The notes under the pieces: model-generated
What the model was told of the DNA's origin: nothing
Databases searched by the model: none
Seen by the model: only the letters and a program-made list of their open reading frames with translations
In this document: positions 31,975 to 40,629 of the stretch, piece by piece
Layout: every line of letters starts with the position of its first letter
How positions within the stretch are numbered: the stretch's first letter is position 1
Made by a program: the position numbers and the translations under genes
NCBI GenBank assembly: GCA_049302575.1
Contig: JBAQMG010000061.1
Coordinates: 1 to 46,736, forward strand
Reading direction: 5' to 3'
DNA from: JBAQMG01 sp049302575
GTDB taxonomy: Bacteria; Bacillota; Desulfitobacteriia; Desulfitobacteriales; Desulfitobacteriaceae
Length of the DNA: 46,736 bases

Positions 31975-34900
31975 TTAAGTTATCTCGAAAAGTTCTCTCA
32001 GTTCTTGTTCGGATAATTTGTAGAGCAGGGTTTCTCCAGGTTGAATGACGGTGTCGATTAGCTCTTTTTTCTTGGCTTGTAAAGCAATAATTTTCTCTTC
32101 GACTGTTCCTTGGGTAATAAGTTTGATCACCTGAACTGCATTTTTTTGGCCAATGCGGTGAGCACGATCGGTTGCTTGATCTTCCACTGCAGGGTTCCAC
32201 CAAGGATCAAAGTGAATGACCATATCGGCGCCGATAAGATTTAATCCAGTGCCGCCAGCCTTTAAAGAAATCAGGAAAACCTGGCCAATACCTTCATTGA
32301 AGGTATTGGCCATTTGCATGCGCTCTGCCGCTTTGGTTGAACCTCTGAGATAGAAATGCTCGATTTTTTCTTGGTTAAGATGATCTTGGAGGATATCCAG
32401 CATGGTTGTGAATTGGGAGAAAACTAAGATCCGATGGCCGCTATCCAAGGCGTCAGTAAGAATTTCCTGAAAAAGCAGCATTTTACCACTCCCTCCTGTG
32501 TAATCCTCGATGAACATTGCCGGATGACAGCAGATTTGCCTAAGTCTAGTCAGGGCCGCTAGAATCTTGAGGTGGCTTTTGTTAAAACCAACTGTGGCAA
32601 TTTCTCGAGCTATTTCCCCCTTCGCCTCTTGTAAATAGGCTAAGTAGATTTTTTTCTGTTGTTCTGTCAATTGAGCGTTAAGTTGGGTTTCGATTTTGTC
32701 TGGGAGTTCTTTTAAGACGTCTTTTTTAAGACGGCGTAGAATGAAAGGGTTGGCATGTCGGCTTAACTCTATCAATGGTTTTGAGTCCTCACCTTTGATA
32801 ATCGGCATTTCGTATTTCTTGCGGAACTCCTGGTGGGAGAGGAGGTAGCCAGGCATGATGAAATTAAACAGGGACCAAAGTTCGGAAAGTGAGTTTTCGA
32901 TTGGCGTACCTGTCAGGGCAAAATACCCCTTGGCTTTAATCTGTTGGACGGATTTGGCGTTTAGAGTTTGCGGGTTTTTGGTGTGTTGAGCCTCGTCAAG
33001 GAAACAATAAGAAAAATCGAACTTAGCAAATTTGTCGATGTCCCGTCTTAGTAAGGGATAGGAGGTGACCACGAGGTCCCAAGGTTCGAGATTGGTCAAT
33101 TGCGCCTGTCTTTCTAAGGGAGTACCTTCCAAGACTAGGACTTGTAAGGTGGGGGTGAATTTCTTCGCTTCCTCTTGCCAGTTATAGATTAATGAAGTGG
33201 GAGCGATGACTAAAGCGGGACCAGGGGCTGAAGCTTTTTCCGATAAGATGAAGGAAAGGACCTGTAGCGTCTTGCCTAAACCCATATCATCGGCCAGAAT
33301 GCCACCTAGACCAAACGTTGCCAGCGTTTTTAACCATTTAAAGCCAGTTTTCTGGTAATCGCGTAAGATATGTTCCAATTCCGCCGGGATTTCGAACTCC
33401 CCGTCTTGAGGTTCTAAGATGCTTTGAACTAATTGCTTAAAGGCTTTATTACGCTGGACTCCTGGTAAGTTAGCCTGGCGTAAATAACTGTCAAGGTACA
33501 TTGCTCGGTATTTCGGCAAATTAAGCAATTTGTTGTTTAGATCCTCAGCTTTAAGGTCCAGGTTTTCAAGAAGTTGAGCGATAGCTGTTAATTCAGTTTG
33601 GTGTAAATCGAGAAAAGAACCATCCCGAAGCCGATGATATTTTCTCTTCAGATGTAGGGAATGGAAAATATCTGTCAATTCTTCTTGTTCAATATCATTA
33701 TATTGGAAGGATATTTCCAAGATGTCTAGCTTTTCGTCTAGGCGAACCCGACCAGTAAAAGTAGTTGAGGTTCGGATTTTGAGTTTGAATTGATCAGAAT
33801 AGTATATTTCCGCTAGTTCTTGGAGTTGGGGGAGCCAGTTTGCTGTGAATTCAAGGATTTTCTCATCATCCTCAAGGTGTATTTTACCTTGGCTAACAAT
33901 AAAATCGGCTTGTTCAAGAATGCTCAAAATTTTTCTTTCTTGTTCTATTGAACGGATGAGAATAAGATCGTTGGCTCCCGAAGCGTTGAGAGTTTCCCGG
34001 GTAGCAGCAAAAGGATTAATGACTGTATCGCCATAGTGAAATTCCAAGCGGGCGGTACTGCTCTCTCCAACTCGATCAAAATAGATTTTAGCGAGAAGAC
34101 TCTCTTGATTAAATTTGTCGGCAAGAGAGGGATCAATGAAAACTTGACCCAGTTTATTGATTAAAGGTAAAGCCTCCGAGGCGAAAAATTCCTTTTGGCC
34201 AGCGGGAACAACAATATTGGTCATCGAACCCTTTTTGAGTGCCCTTAACATGGCTGGTAACAGGTCTTTTTGGGTAGGGGAAGCCATATGAATCTTTTGC
34301 TGGTAGGTGTAGTAGCTACTATCCGAGGTGAGTTGGAGCGGTAATTCGTTGCTCTCTAGGGCCAAAGTAAGATCTAGGTCTTGGGCTTGTAAGGAGAATT
34401 CTATAGGTAGACCTTTTCGAATAATTTGGCTGGGTTGTAGAGGAGCGGAGTCAAATTTCAAATGAAATACTTTCTCACCTAAAGCATCCAACAACTTATT
34501 AAGATAGTAGCCGATCATAGGTAAAACCTTTTGACGCAAAAGGGTAGAGGAAAAATAGAAACTTTGCATTTCACTAAAGGCGGAAAGTTGCTCATGCATT
34601 TCCTGTAGCAAGGATATTACAGCACGATCTTGCTCTTTAAAGATTTGACGCGTAGGTTCAAACGTGAACTGTTTGCCGAATTCAAGCGATTGCCCTGTTT
34701 TAATCGAGCTGAGAAATTGACTAATATCCTTAACTACATAGAGACGCTGAAGTCCGAGTTTGAGCTGCAATTGGGCAGAAGGTCGGTGGCCGGTATGAAT
34801 ATGTAGTTCCACTTCTAAGGTTAGCTCTTCTACGGAGGGCTCGGAACGATGGTTGGCAAAGACAGTCAGAAGTTCTTCAACTGCGCGTTTCTGAACTAGA

Positions 34901-35217
34901 GGATCTGGCCAGATTGCAGGCAATTTATCTTGGGCAGCCTTTAATACGGCAATGATATGTTTGCAAGCTTTAGGATATTCTTCATAGGCTTGGCAACTGC
35001 AGTGGTAGGCGCATACGGAACTATTTTGGTCAAAAGTAATCTGAACAGCATAGCGGTTTAAACTTCCTGCTACGGTAGCGTTCACCATACTTTTAGTTGG
35101 TGCGAAAAGGAAATCGCTGACTCTGCCTGAAAAGTAATAGGTAATCCCCTTCTTATAGACGAGGTCTCGGCTAGCTAGATCCAGAATCTGTTTTTCAGAG
35201 AGATTAAAGCGTGGCAT
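31975..35217 (-). CDS. SWIM zinc-finger SNF2-family helicase
   Basis: 1080-residue DNA-translocating ATPase. The N-terminus has a SWIM zinc finger (CSCQAYEEYPKACKHI at about residues 71-86), and a long central region follows. The SNF2 motor is in the last 480 residues: Walker A LADDMGLGKTLQVL at about 645, DEAQHTKNPQ (motif II) at about 745, TGTPIENS (III), and motifs V and VI KAGGTGLNL and DRAHRIGQKNAVQV near 1000-1045. Such SWIM-SNF2 proteins are common in Firmicutes and presumably remodel DNA or nucleoprotein; the role is not known. AGAAGGAG precedes the ATG at 35217. It is transcribed toward the catabolic cluster. Confidence 0.92.
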   Translation of the reverse strand: MPRFNLSEKQILDLASRDLVYKKGITYYFSGRVSDFLFAPTKSMVNATVAGSLNRYAVQITFDQNSSVCAYHCSCQAYEEYPKACKHIIAVLKAAQDKLPAIWPDPLVQKRAVEELLTVFANHRSEPSVEELTLEVELHIHTGHRPSAQLQLKLGLQRLYVVKDISQFLSSIKTGQSLEFGKQFTFEPTRQIFKEQDRAVISLLQEMHEQLSAFSEMQSFYFSSTLLRQKVLPMIGYYLNKLLDALGEKVFHLKFDSAPLQPSQIIRKGLPIEFSLQAQDLDLTLALESNELPLQLTSDSSYYTYQQKIHMASPTQKDLLPAMLRALKKGSMTNIVVPAGQKEFFASEALPLINKLGQVFIDPSLADKFNQESLLAKIYFDRVGESSTARLEFHYGDTVINPFAATRETLNASGANDLILIRSIEQERKILSILEQADFIVSQGKIHLEDDEKILEFTANWLPQLQELAEIYYSDQFKLKIRTSTTFTGRVRLDEKLDILEISFQYNDIEQEELTDIFHSLHLKRKYHRLRDGSFLDLHQTELTAIAQLLENLDLKAEDLNNKLLNLPKYRAMYLDSYLRQANLPGVQRNKAFKQLVQSILEPQDGEFEIPAELEHILRDYQKTGFKWLKTLATFGLGGILADDMGLGKTLQVLSFILSEKASAPGPALVIAPTSLIYNWQEEAKKFTPTLQVLVLEGTPLERQAQLTNLEPWDLVVTSYPLLRRDIDKFAKFDFSYCFLDEAQHTKNPQTLNAKSVQQIKAKGYFALTGTPIENSLSELWSLFNFIMPGYLLSHQEFRKKYEMPIIKGEDSKPLIELSRHANPFILRRLKKDVLKELPDKIETQLNAQLTEQQKKIYLAYLQEAKGEIAREIATVGFNKSHLKILAALTRLRQICCHPAMFIEDYTGGSGKMLLFQEILTDALDSGHRILVFSQFTTMLDILQDHLNQEKIEHFYLRGSTKAAERMQMANTFNEGIGQVFLISLKAGGTGLNLIGADMVIHFDPWWNPAVEDQATDRAHRIGQKNAVQVIKLITQGTVEEKIIALQAKKKELIDTVIQPGETLLYKLSEQELRELFEIT

Positions 35218-35381
35218 ATAAAAATACTCCTTCTGTAGGATTGTCTGTGAACTATTATAAGTGGATGTCCAATTAAGAATATCACATTTGCCAGCTTCTA
35301 GTCTATTTTAAAAGTTTGGTGGAAAAGTCAAGGAGCCGGACATTTTGTGTTCGGTCGTAGGTAGTTCAAACACAATGAGGA

Positions 35382-36695
35382 TCAGTAATTTGTTCTATTA
35401 ATGTTGCCGGGAGCAGCCTTTTTTTCCTTAAGACGGTTCATAAGGCGCATCGAACACATTTCCCCACACATAGTGCAGCTGTCCTGATGTTGGGGAGCGG
35501 ACTCCCGACGGTAGCGCTCCGCTTTTTCTCGATCCAAGCTTAAGTCAAACATCTTCTCCCAATTCAAGTCTTGTCTGGCTTGACTCATCTCCCTGTCCCA
35601 TTGGGCAGCTCCAGGTATTTTTTTGGCAATATCTCCGGCATGTGCAGCGATTTTGGCTGCAACAATACCTTCACGTACATCCTCTAGAGTTGGCAGACGT
35701 AGGTGTTCGCCTGGTGTCACATAGCAAAGGAAATCTGCTCCAGCGGCTGCTGCTATAGCTCCGCCGATCGCACTGGTGATGTGATCGTAACCAGGGGCAA
35801 TGTCTGTGACCAACGGTCCTAGCACGTAGAAGGGTGCTCCATGGCAAAGCTTCTTTGCCAATTGAACATTGGTCGTAATTTCATTCAGGGGAACGTGGCC
35901 CGGTCCTTCAATCATAACTTGGACATTGCGTTGCCAGGCTCTTTGGGTAAGTTCTCCCATCACGATTAATTCTGCAATTTGTGCTCCATCTGTGGCATCA
36001 GCGATGCTTCCCGGTCGGCAAGCATCCCCTAAGCTTAAGGTCACGTCATATTCCGCGCAGATATCTAAGAGAACATCAAAATACTCGTAAAAAGGGTTTT
36101 CCTTCCCGGTCAATTCCATCCAGGCATACAGCAACGACCCGCCCCGGGAGACAATGTTGGTCACACGGGAAGTCTGTTGGAAGTGACGGGCGGTTTCCCT
36201 GTTGATTCCGGCGTGGATGGTGATAAAATCCACACCATCCTTGGCATGCTGTTCTACCACGGCTAAGAATTCCTGGGGAGTAATGTCTTCTAACTTTTTG
36301 TCTAAAAATCCCAAAGTATCATACATGGGAACAGTTCCGATCATAGCCGGAGACATGTCGATGAGCCGGTGGCGAAATTCTATTGTTTGACCGTAGTTGC
36401 TGAGATCCATAATCGCTTCTGCTTTCATGTCTAGGGACATTTGCACCTTGGCCAGCTCGTTGTCAAGATTGGCACACTCCGGAGAAATACCCAAATTGAC
36501 GTTAATCTTCGTCTTAAGTCCTAGACCAATACCTTCAGGACTTAAAGAGGTGTGATTGTGGTTAGCTGGGATGACCACGCTTCCAGCTGCCACTCGGAGC
36601 CTGATTTCCTCTGCGGTTAGCCCCTCTTTGGCAGCTACTGTTCGCATCGCCGCCGTTATTACTCCTTTTTTAGCTTGTTTCATTTGTGTACTCAT
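35382..36695 (-). CDS. thiC: phosphomethylpyrimidine synthase ThiC
   Basis: 437 residues. It turns aminoimidazole ribotide and SAM into HMP phosphate, the pyrimidine half of thiamine, by radical chemistry. Motifs are EGPGHVPLNEI at about 269, GPLVTDIAPGYDHITSAIGG at about 293, and GEHLRLPTLEDVREG at about 330. The C-terminal cluster motif is CTMCGEMC at about 412. Compared with the two bza paralogues it has the canonical ThiC residues. It is the last gene of the thiSGHEC transcript, 26 bases after thiE. The TPP riboswitch upstream of thiS should control it. Confidence 0.95.
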   Translation of the reverse strand: MSTQMKQAKKGVITAAMRTVAAKEGLTAEEIRLRVAAGSVVIPANHNHTSLSPEGIGLGLKTKINVNLGISPECANLDNELAKVQMSLDMKAEAIMDLSNYGQTIEFRHRLIDMSPAMIGTVPMYDTLGFLDKKLEDITPQEFLAVVEQHAKDGVDFITIHAGINRETARHFQQTSRVTNIVSRGGSLLYAWMELTGKENPFYEYFDVLLDICAEYDVTLSLGDACRPGSIADATDGAQIAELIVMGELTQRAWQRNVQVMIEGPGHVPLNEITTNVQLAKKLCHGAPFYVLGPLVTDIAPGYDHITSAIGGAIAAAAGADFLCYVTPGEHLRLPTLEDVREGIVAAKIAAHAGDIAKKIPGAAQWDREMSQARQDLNWEKMFDLSLDREKAERYRRESAPQHQDSCTMCGEMCSMRLMNRLKEKKAAPGNINRTNY

Positions 36696-36721
36696 CTAAT
36701 CACACTCTTTCTTTATATTTC

Positions 36722-37837
36722 TTAAGTCGGAGTCTCCATAATACGCTGCAAACGCTTAATCTTGCCCGCAATGTCTGCGTTGCCTACAATCTCAGTGACC
36801 AAGGCGACTGTCCTGGCACCTGTTTTTACTACTTCGGCCAGGTTGTGCTCCTTGACTCCGCCGATCGCCACAAAGGGGATATCAAGATTTCTGACGACGT
36901 AATCTAAATAGTCTAGTCCTACCGGATCACACACATCGGTTTTGGTATTCGTGGCGAACAACGGGCCTACTCCGATGTAATCTGCGCCGCCGCTCATGGC
37001 AGCCCAGGCCTGAGTTGGCGAATGAGTAGAAACACCGATGATCAGATTGGGTCCGGCTAAACGACGCATCTCCGATAACGGCAAGTCATCCTGCCCGATA
37101 TGTACGCCATCTGCGCCCACCGCTAGGGCCAGATCTAAGAAGTCGTTGATAATAAATAAGGCACCATGTTGCTTGGTCATGCTTCGCAGCACTTGGCACT
37201 CCTCATACATTTCCCTGATTTTTTTGCCCTTCTCCCGATATTGAAGGAACGGTACGCCAGCGGTCAAGATCTCACCAGCCACTTCAATATTGCTACGGCC
37301 TAGGGAGTGAATTTCAGAGGTTAGGGCATAGATGCCAGCGGGCAGGTTACGCCTTTTTGATCCTGAATGTCCGTTAGGATTTTCTTTTATCGAGTTAGCT
37401 TCTAATTCAACAATTTCCTGGCCGATTCTAGTTTCTAGGTCGTAAACTGCAAAACGGAGGGATTCAGTTTCTTTAGCAAGTTCCCGTTCAGCTAGTTCCT
37501 GTTTTGCAAGTAAATGAGCGCATTCCTCCAAGACCCTTAACCCTTCCTCGGCCCGCTTTAAGTTTGCCCACACTAAATCGAGGGTAAAGTTTTTCCCCAC
37601 TACGGCCTGATTACGGCTGATCGTGAGCCCGGGGTCGTTATTACTGTCGCGGGCGGCGAGTAGCTCTTGATAATAGGGAGAAAAGGTTGTTCTGATACGA
37701 TGACGCAAGGAACGTGCAACAGCACAAATCTCACCTTTTGCTCGCTGAAACCGCCAGATATCTTCTACAACTCGCAATCCTTCAGCTACTCGATTGAGAT
37801 TGGCATCCATCATCCGCCAGGGTATGTCGTTTATCAT
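36722..37837 (-). CDS. thiE: thiamine phosphate synthase ThiE with N-terminal extra domain
   Basis: About 371 residues, nearly twice the normal ThiE. Residues 1-150 form a helical domain seen in two-domain ThiE proteins of cyanobacteria and some thermophiles (MDANLNRVAEGLRVVEDIWRF and a second similar stretch, WANLKRAEEGLRVLEE; quoted in part as NRVAEGLRVVED). Residues 170-370 are the ThiE TIM barrel: LQYREKGK, LFIINDFLDLALAVGADGVHIGQDD (in part), GVSTHSPTQA, DYIGVGPLFATNTK and FVAIGGV. It joins the pyrimidine and thiazole units to thiamine phosphate. AAGAGGTG precedes the ATG at 37837. The extra domain contains an apparent internal repeat. Its role is unknown. Confidence 0.92.
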   Translation of the reverse strand: MINDIPWRMMDANLNRVAEGLRVVEDIWRFQRAKGEICAVARSLRHRIRTTFSPYYQELLAARDSNNDPGLTISRNQAVVGKNFTLDLVWANLKRAEEGLRVLEECAHLLAKQELAERELAKETESLRFAVYDLETRIGQEIVELEANSIKENPNGHSGSKRRNLPAGIYALTSEIHSLGRSNIEVAGEILTAGVPFLQYREKGKKIREMYEECQVLRSMTKQHGALFIINDFLDLALAVGADGVHIGQDDLPLSEMRRLAGPNLIIGVSTHSPTQAWAAMSGGADYIGVGPLFATNTKTDVCDPVGLDYLDYVVRNLDIPFVAIGGVKEHNLAEVVKTGARTVALVTEIVGNADIAGKIKRLQRIMETPT

Positions 37838-37897
37838 GTTATTCACCTCTTAAAACATATAAGTTAGCAGGTATATGCATAACTGTGCATTGCGCAT

Positions 37898-37926
37898 TAT
37901 GAATTATGAATTATGAATTATGCATT
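37898..37926. repeat. (TATGAAT)3 heptamer repeat at the thiH stop codon
   Basis: Three perfect copies of TATGAAT (37898-37918) followed by TATGCATT. The thiH stop codon lies at its edge (37918-37920). The same AT-rich words appear after bzaB at 13998-14029. Confidence 0.85.
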
Positions 37927-39036
37927 GAACCGCATATTCATCCAGTCACAAAAAGCTGGCAGATAGCCTTTAGCTCGAATCATCTGGACCACTTCCAGAA
38001 CTGTTCGTTCGTCGGCAATTTCAAATTGGGCACTGCTTGGGTCAGCAGTTTCACTGTAACCACCGACGGAAGTGAGAGAACCAGCCGATAAGCGAGTGAT
38101 TCCGAGGGGAAGCAAATTTTCTCGCATTTGCGAACTTTCCCGTGTGGATAAGGTAAGGCCAACTCGTGGCAGAAATAGCCGATAAGCTAGAAGAACTTGG
38201 ACTAATGCAGCATCCGTGACTGGGGCAGCAGATGAGTTAAAACTGCCGACATGTGGCCTAAGACGCGGTATTGAAACCGATAGTTCGACCCCTGGATAAT
38301 TCCTTTGTAAGTAATCGGCGTGAAGAGCTGTAAAAAAAGCATCTCGCCGCCAGTCCGAAAGTCCCAAAAGAGCTCCGATGCTTACAGCTGGAATTCCAGC
38401 TAAACAAGCACGATCCGGTGCTTCTAAGCGGTAGTGAAAATCACGTTTTGGTCCGAAGGGGTGTACCTCGGCATATGTAATTTCATCGTAGGTTTCTTGA
38501 AACAGAGTAAGAGCATCAACTCCAGCCTCGTATAAACGTCGGTATTCCTCGGTGGATAGTGGATACACTTCGATTCCCAGAGAGGCAAACATGGGTCGCA
38601 AAGCCTGAATGCATTGTTCCAGGTAAGCTGGTCCGCTTTGAGTGCGAGATTCTCCCGTCAATAACAGCAAATGCTGTAGACCGGTAGAGGCAATGACCTT
38701 CCCTTCATTAAGGGCTTGTTCAACAGTTAGCTTACTGCGTACAATCTTGTTTTGGGCGTTAAAACTACAATAGAGGCAGCGGTTACTACAAAAATTTGCT
38801 AGATACAGGGGAGTAAACAAGCCAATAGTGCGTCCAAAATGGCGGATTGTTAAGGCTTGGGCTTTTTTGGCTATGGACTCCAGGTAGGAGGTAGCAGCTG
38901 GGGAAAGTAAGACTGCTAAATCTTGTGGGTGAAGGGTTTCCCGAGCTAACACCCGCTGTACATCTACTCCGCTAAAACTTGCCCAAGTTGAATCTGATAG
39001 CCTTTGTTGCCATTCGGTAAGTTGCTCGTAGAACAT
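37918..39036 (-). CDS. thiH: 2-iminoacetate synthase ThiH
   Basis: 372-residue radical SAM tyrosine lyase that makes dehydroglycine for the thiazole ring in anaerobes. The cluster motif is CSNRCLYC (CxxxCxxC) at about residues 84-91, followed by LLLTGESR at about 120. EVYPLSTEEYRRL, LTLFQETYDEITYAEVHPFGPKRDF (in part) and CDWMN at the C-terminus are typical. It lies three bases after thiG with AGGGGG inside the thiG end. Presence of ThiH rather than the oxygen-dependent ThiO agrees with anaerobic life. The stop is in a TATGAAT repeat. Confidence 0.95.
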   Translation of the reverse strand: MFYEQLTEWQQRLSDSTWASFSGVDVQRVLARETLHPQDLAVLLSPAATSYLESIAKKAQALTIRHFGRTIGLFTPLYLANFCSNRCLYCSFNAQNKIVRSKLTVEQALNEGKVIASTGLQHLLLLTGESRTQSGPAYLEQCIQALRPMFASLGIEVYPLSTEEYRRLYEAGVDALTLFQETYDEITYAEVHPFGPKRDFHYRLEAPDRACLAGIPAVSIGALLGLSDWRRDAFFTALHADYLQRNYPGVELSVSIPRLRPHVGSFNSSAAPVTDAALVQVLLAYRLFLPRVGLTLSTRESSQMRENLLPLGITRLSAGSLTSVGGYSETADPSSAQFEIADERTVLEVVQMIRAKGYLPAFCDWMNMRFNA

Positions 39037-39039
39037 TCG

Positions 39040-39843
39040 CTAAACCCCCTGAAGAAAACCGGTTAAGGGTGATGAAGCCTCGGCTTCTAGCCGTCGTTCT
39101 CCCAGTCCGGCTAAATAACCCAGCCGTCCCGCGGCGACTGCCAAGCGGAAGGCCTGGGCCATGTGCACAGGATCTCCTGCCGTCGCAATTGCTGTATTCA
39201 CGAGCACGGCTGCAGCCCCCATTTCCAGGGCTTCTGCTGCTTCGGACGGCCGACCGATGCCGGCATCCACGATCACCGGTAGGGAAATCTCTTCGATGAG
39301 AATTCGGATGAGTTCTTTGGTTTGTAAGCCCCTGTTGCTGCCGATCGGAGCCCCCAATGGCATTACCGCCGCTGCGCCGACCTCCTGCAGGCGCCTAGCC
39401 GCTCCCAAATCTGGGCTCATGTAAGGGAGAACCACAAATCCCTCTTTTACCAGTTGTTCTGTGGCCCGCAATGTCTCCCAATTATCTGGTAATAGATAAC
39501 GCTGATCCTGTACCACTTCAATTTTTACCCAATTACCGCAGCCTGCCGCCCTAGCCAAGCGGGCGATCCGCACTGCTTCCTCAGCAGTGCGTGCACCAGA
39601 GGTATTGGGTAGTAAAATAGTATTCTGGGGTAAGTAGTTAAGGATATTCTCTTGGGGATTCTTCCAGTCTACCCTGCGTAAAGCCATAGTCACTACTTGG
39701 GCACCGCTAGCTTCCAGAACCTTGGGTACAATTTCATGGGACGAAAACTTACCGGTTCCCACGAATAAGCGGCTAAGCAAATTTATACCGCCAATGAGCA
39801 AACTGTCATTTGTCTTGTCAATACCCTGTACGATATCTTCCAT
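39040..39843 (-). CDS. thiG: thiazole synthase ThiG
   Basis: About 267 residues. It condenses deoxyxylulose phosphate, dehydroglycine and ThiS-thiocarboxylate sulfur to the thiazole phosphate. LFVGTGKFSS near residue 31 carries the N-terminal signature; ALRRVDW follows at about 58, then LPNTSGARTAEEAVR, VIVDAGIGRPSEAAEALEMG (in part), and AAAVLVNTAIA near the phosphate site. GGAGG lies 11 bases before ATG 39843, while the in-frame GTG at 39855 is inside the ribosome site. It follows thiS by four bases. Confidence 0.94.
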   Translation of the reverse strand: MEDIVQGIDKTNDSLLIGGINLLSRLFVGTGKFSSHEIVPKVLEASGAQVVTMALRRVDWKNPQENILNYLPQNTILLPNTSGARTAEEAVRIARLARAAGCGNWVKIEVVQDQRYLLPDNWETLRATEQLVKEGFVVLPYMSPDLGAARRLQEVGAAAVMPLGAPIGSNRGLQTKELIRILIEEISLPVIVDAGIGRPSEAAEALEMGAAAVLVNTAIATAGDPVHMAQAFRLAVAAGRLGYLAGLGERRLEAEASSPLTGFLQGV

Positions 39844-39847
39844 TGAA

Positions 39848-40051
39848 TCAACCACCTCCCATAAAAACTAAAATTTCCAAATTGTCGTCTGCTTGCAAAA
39901 TTACACTCTGCCATTGCTCCTGCTCCAGAATTTCCCCGTTTAGCTCCACGACGGCAGTTTTGATGACCACAGCTTTCTCTTCGAGCAATTTTAATACTGT
40001 ACATTCTGGGGAAACTTCTTCTTGCAATTCACCATTCACAACAATCCTCAA
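39848..40051 (-). CDS. thiS: sulfur carrier protein ThiS
   Basis: About 67 residues with a ubiquitin-like fold ending in MGGG; the terminal GlyGly carries the thiocarboxylate used by ThiG. RIVVNGE is at the N-terminus and VVELNGEIL at about 40. I choose TTG 40051 as start because AAAGGAGG lies seven bases before it, although the frame extends to 40081. One extra Gly follows the usual GG, which is a little unusual and may need trimming. No thiF lies in the window. It is the first gene of the riboswitch-controlled operon. Confidence 0.88.
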   Translation of the reverse strand: MRIVVNGELQEEVSPECTVLKLLEEKAVVIKTAVVELNGEILEQEQWQSVILQADDNLEILVFMGGG

Positions 40052-40216
40052 AGGCTTGTCCTCCTTTCGTTCGTTTTTCAAACGTGTCTAGTGGGTTTCT
40101 TATTATCTAACATAACGTTTGGGGTATAAAGGAATGTCTTGTTTGAAGCATTCCTTATGGTGCGGCGGAAGACTAAGTTGTGTATATTTGCCAACTTAAG
40201 GATGCTAGAGTGGTAT

Positions 40217-40252
40217 GAAAAAAGTGAGAACAGCGGCCAGCTATTCTCACTT
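40217..40252 (-). terminator. terminator of the TPP riboswitch expression platform
   Basis: Read on the minus strand, AAGTGAGAA pairs with TTCTCACTT around a 13-base loop and is followed by TTTT. It lies between the aptamer and thiS, so thiamine diphosphate would favour early termination. Confidence 0.85.
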
Positions 40253-40271
40253 ATACTCTAATAAGCAAAAC

Positions 40272-40366
40272 GATTGAGCTTTCCTCCGCTGGTACTAACC
40301 AGTTCAGGTTCAAAGGGTTAAAAGTTTCCTTTTTCTCAGCCCCGTAGGGCACCCCCAGCAAACTTA
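40272..40366 (-). promoter_or_regulatory. TPP riboswitch (THI box)
   Basis: The minus strand shows GGGGGTGCCC, then GGGGCTGAGA, ACCCTTTGAACCTGA and CTGGTTAGTACCAGCG followed by GAGGAAA, the ordered signposts of the THI-box aptamer. It lies about 220 bases upstream of thiS. Confidence 0.96.
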
Positions 40367-40419
40367 TTCAGTTCAGAGTGGAGCATTGCTTGCCCCAATT
40401 AAGTATTTCACCTGTGCCT

Positions 40420-40449
40420 ATTATATAACTAATAGGGTGTAGGTGTAAA
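40420..40449 (-). promoter_or_regulatory. promoter of the thi operon
   Basis: Minus-strand TTTACA (plus 40444-40449), an 18-base spacer and TATAAT (plus 40420-40425). It is placed to start transcription about 50 bases before the aptamer. Confidence 0.7.
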
Positions 40450-40563
40450 TGATAGATAAATATCAATCATAAAGGAAACATAAGACAAATAAGTAGAAAA
40501 GACATGAACGAAATCCAGAAGCTAGTGAAAAATTATCTTTAAAACCGTGAATTTAATTGATAC

Positions 40564-40600
40564 ATAATGAAGCGAACCCAATCTGGGTCCGCTTCATTAT
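40564..40600. terminator. long stem-loop downstream of the GltB-like gene
   Basis: ATAATGAAGCG-A-ACCCA pairs with TGGGT-C-CGCTTCATTAT around ATC, one mismatch in 17 positions. A T run follows on the plus side (TTTTTT to 40610). It ends 30 bases beyond the stop of the minus-strand gene, so it probably marks transcript ends in this gap. Between it and the thi promoter I see nothing else. Confidence 0.6.
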
Positions 40601-40629
40601 ACTGTTTTTTCAGATACTTGTTTTTCCGA

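Noticed and set aside
40564..40610. Stem-loop and T run as a terminator for a plus-strand gene
   Set aside because: No plus-strand gene ends before it. It lies after the minus-strand gene, where its 3' side lacks a T run, so its direction is unclear.
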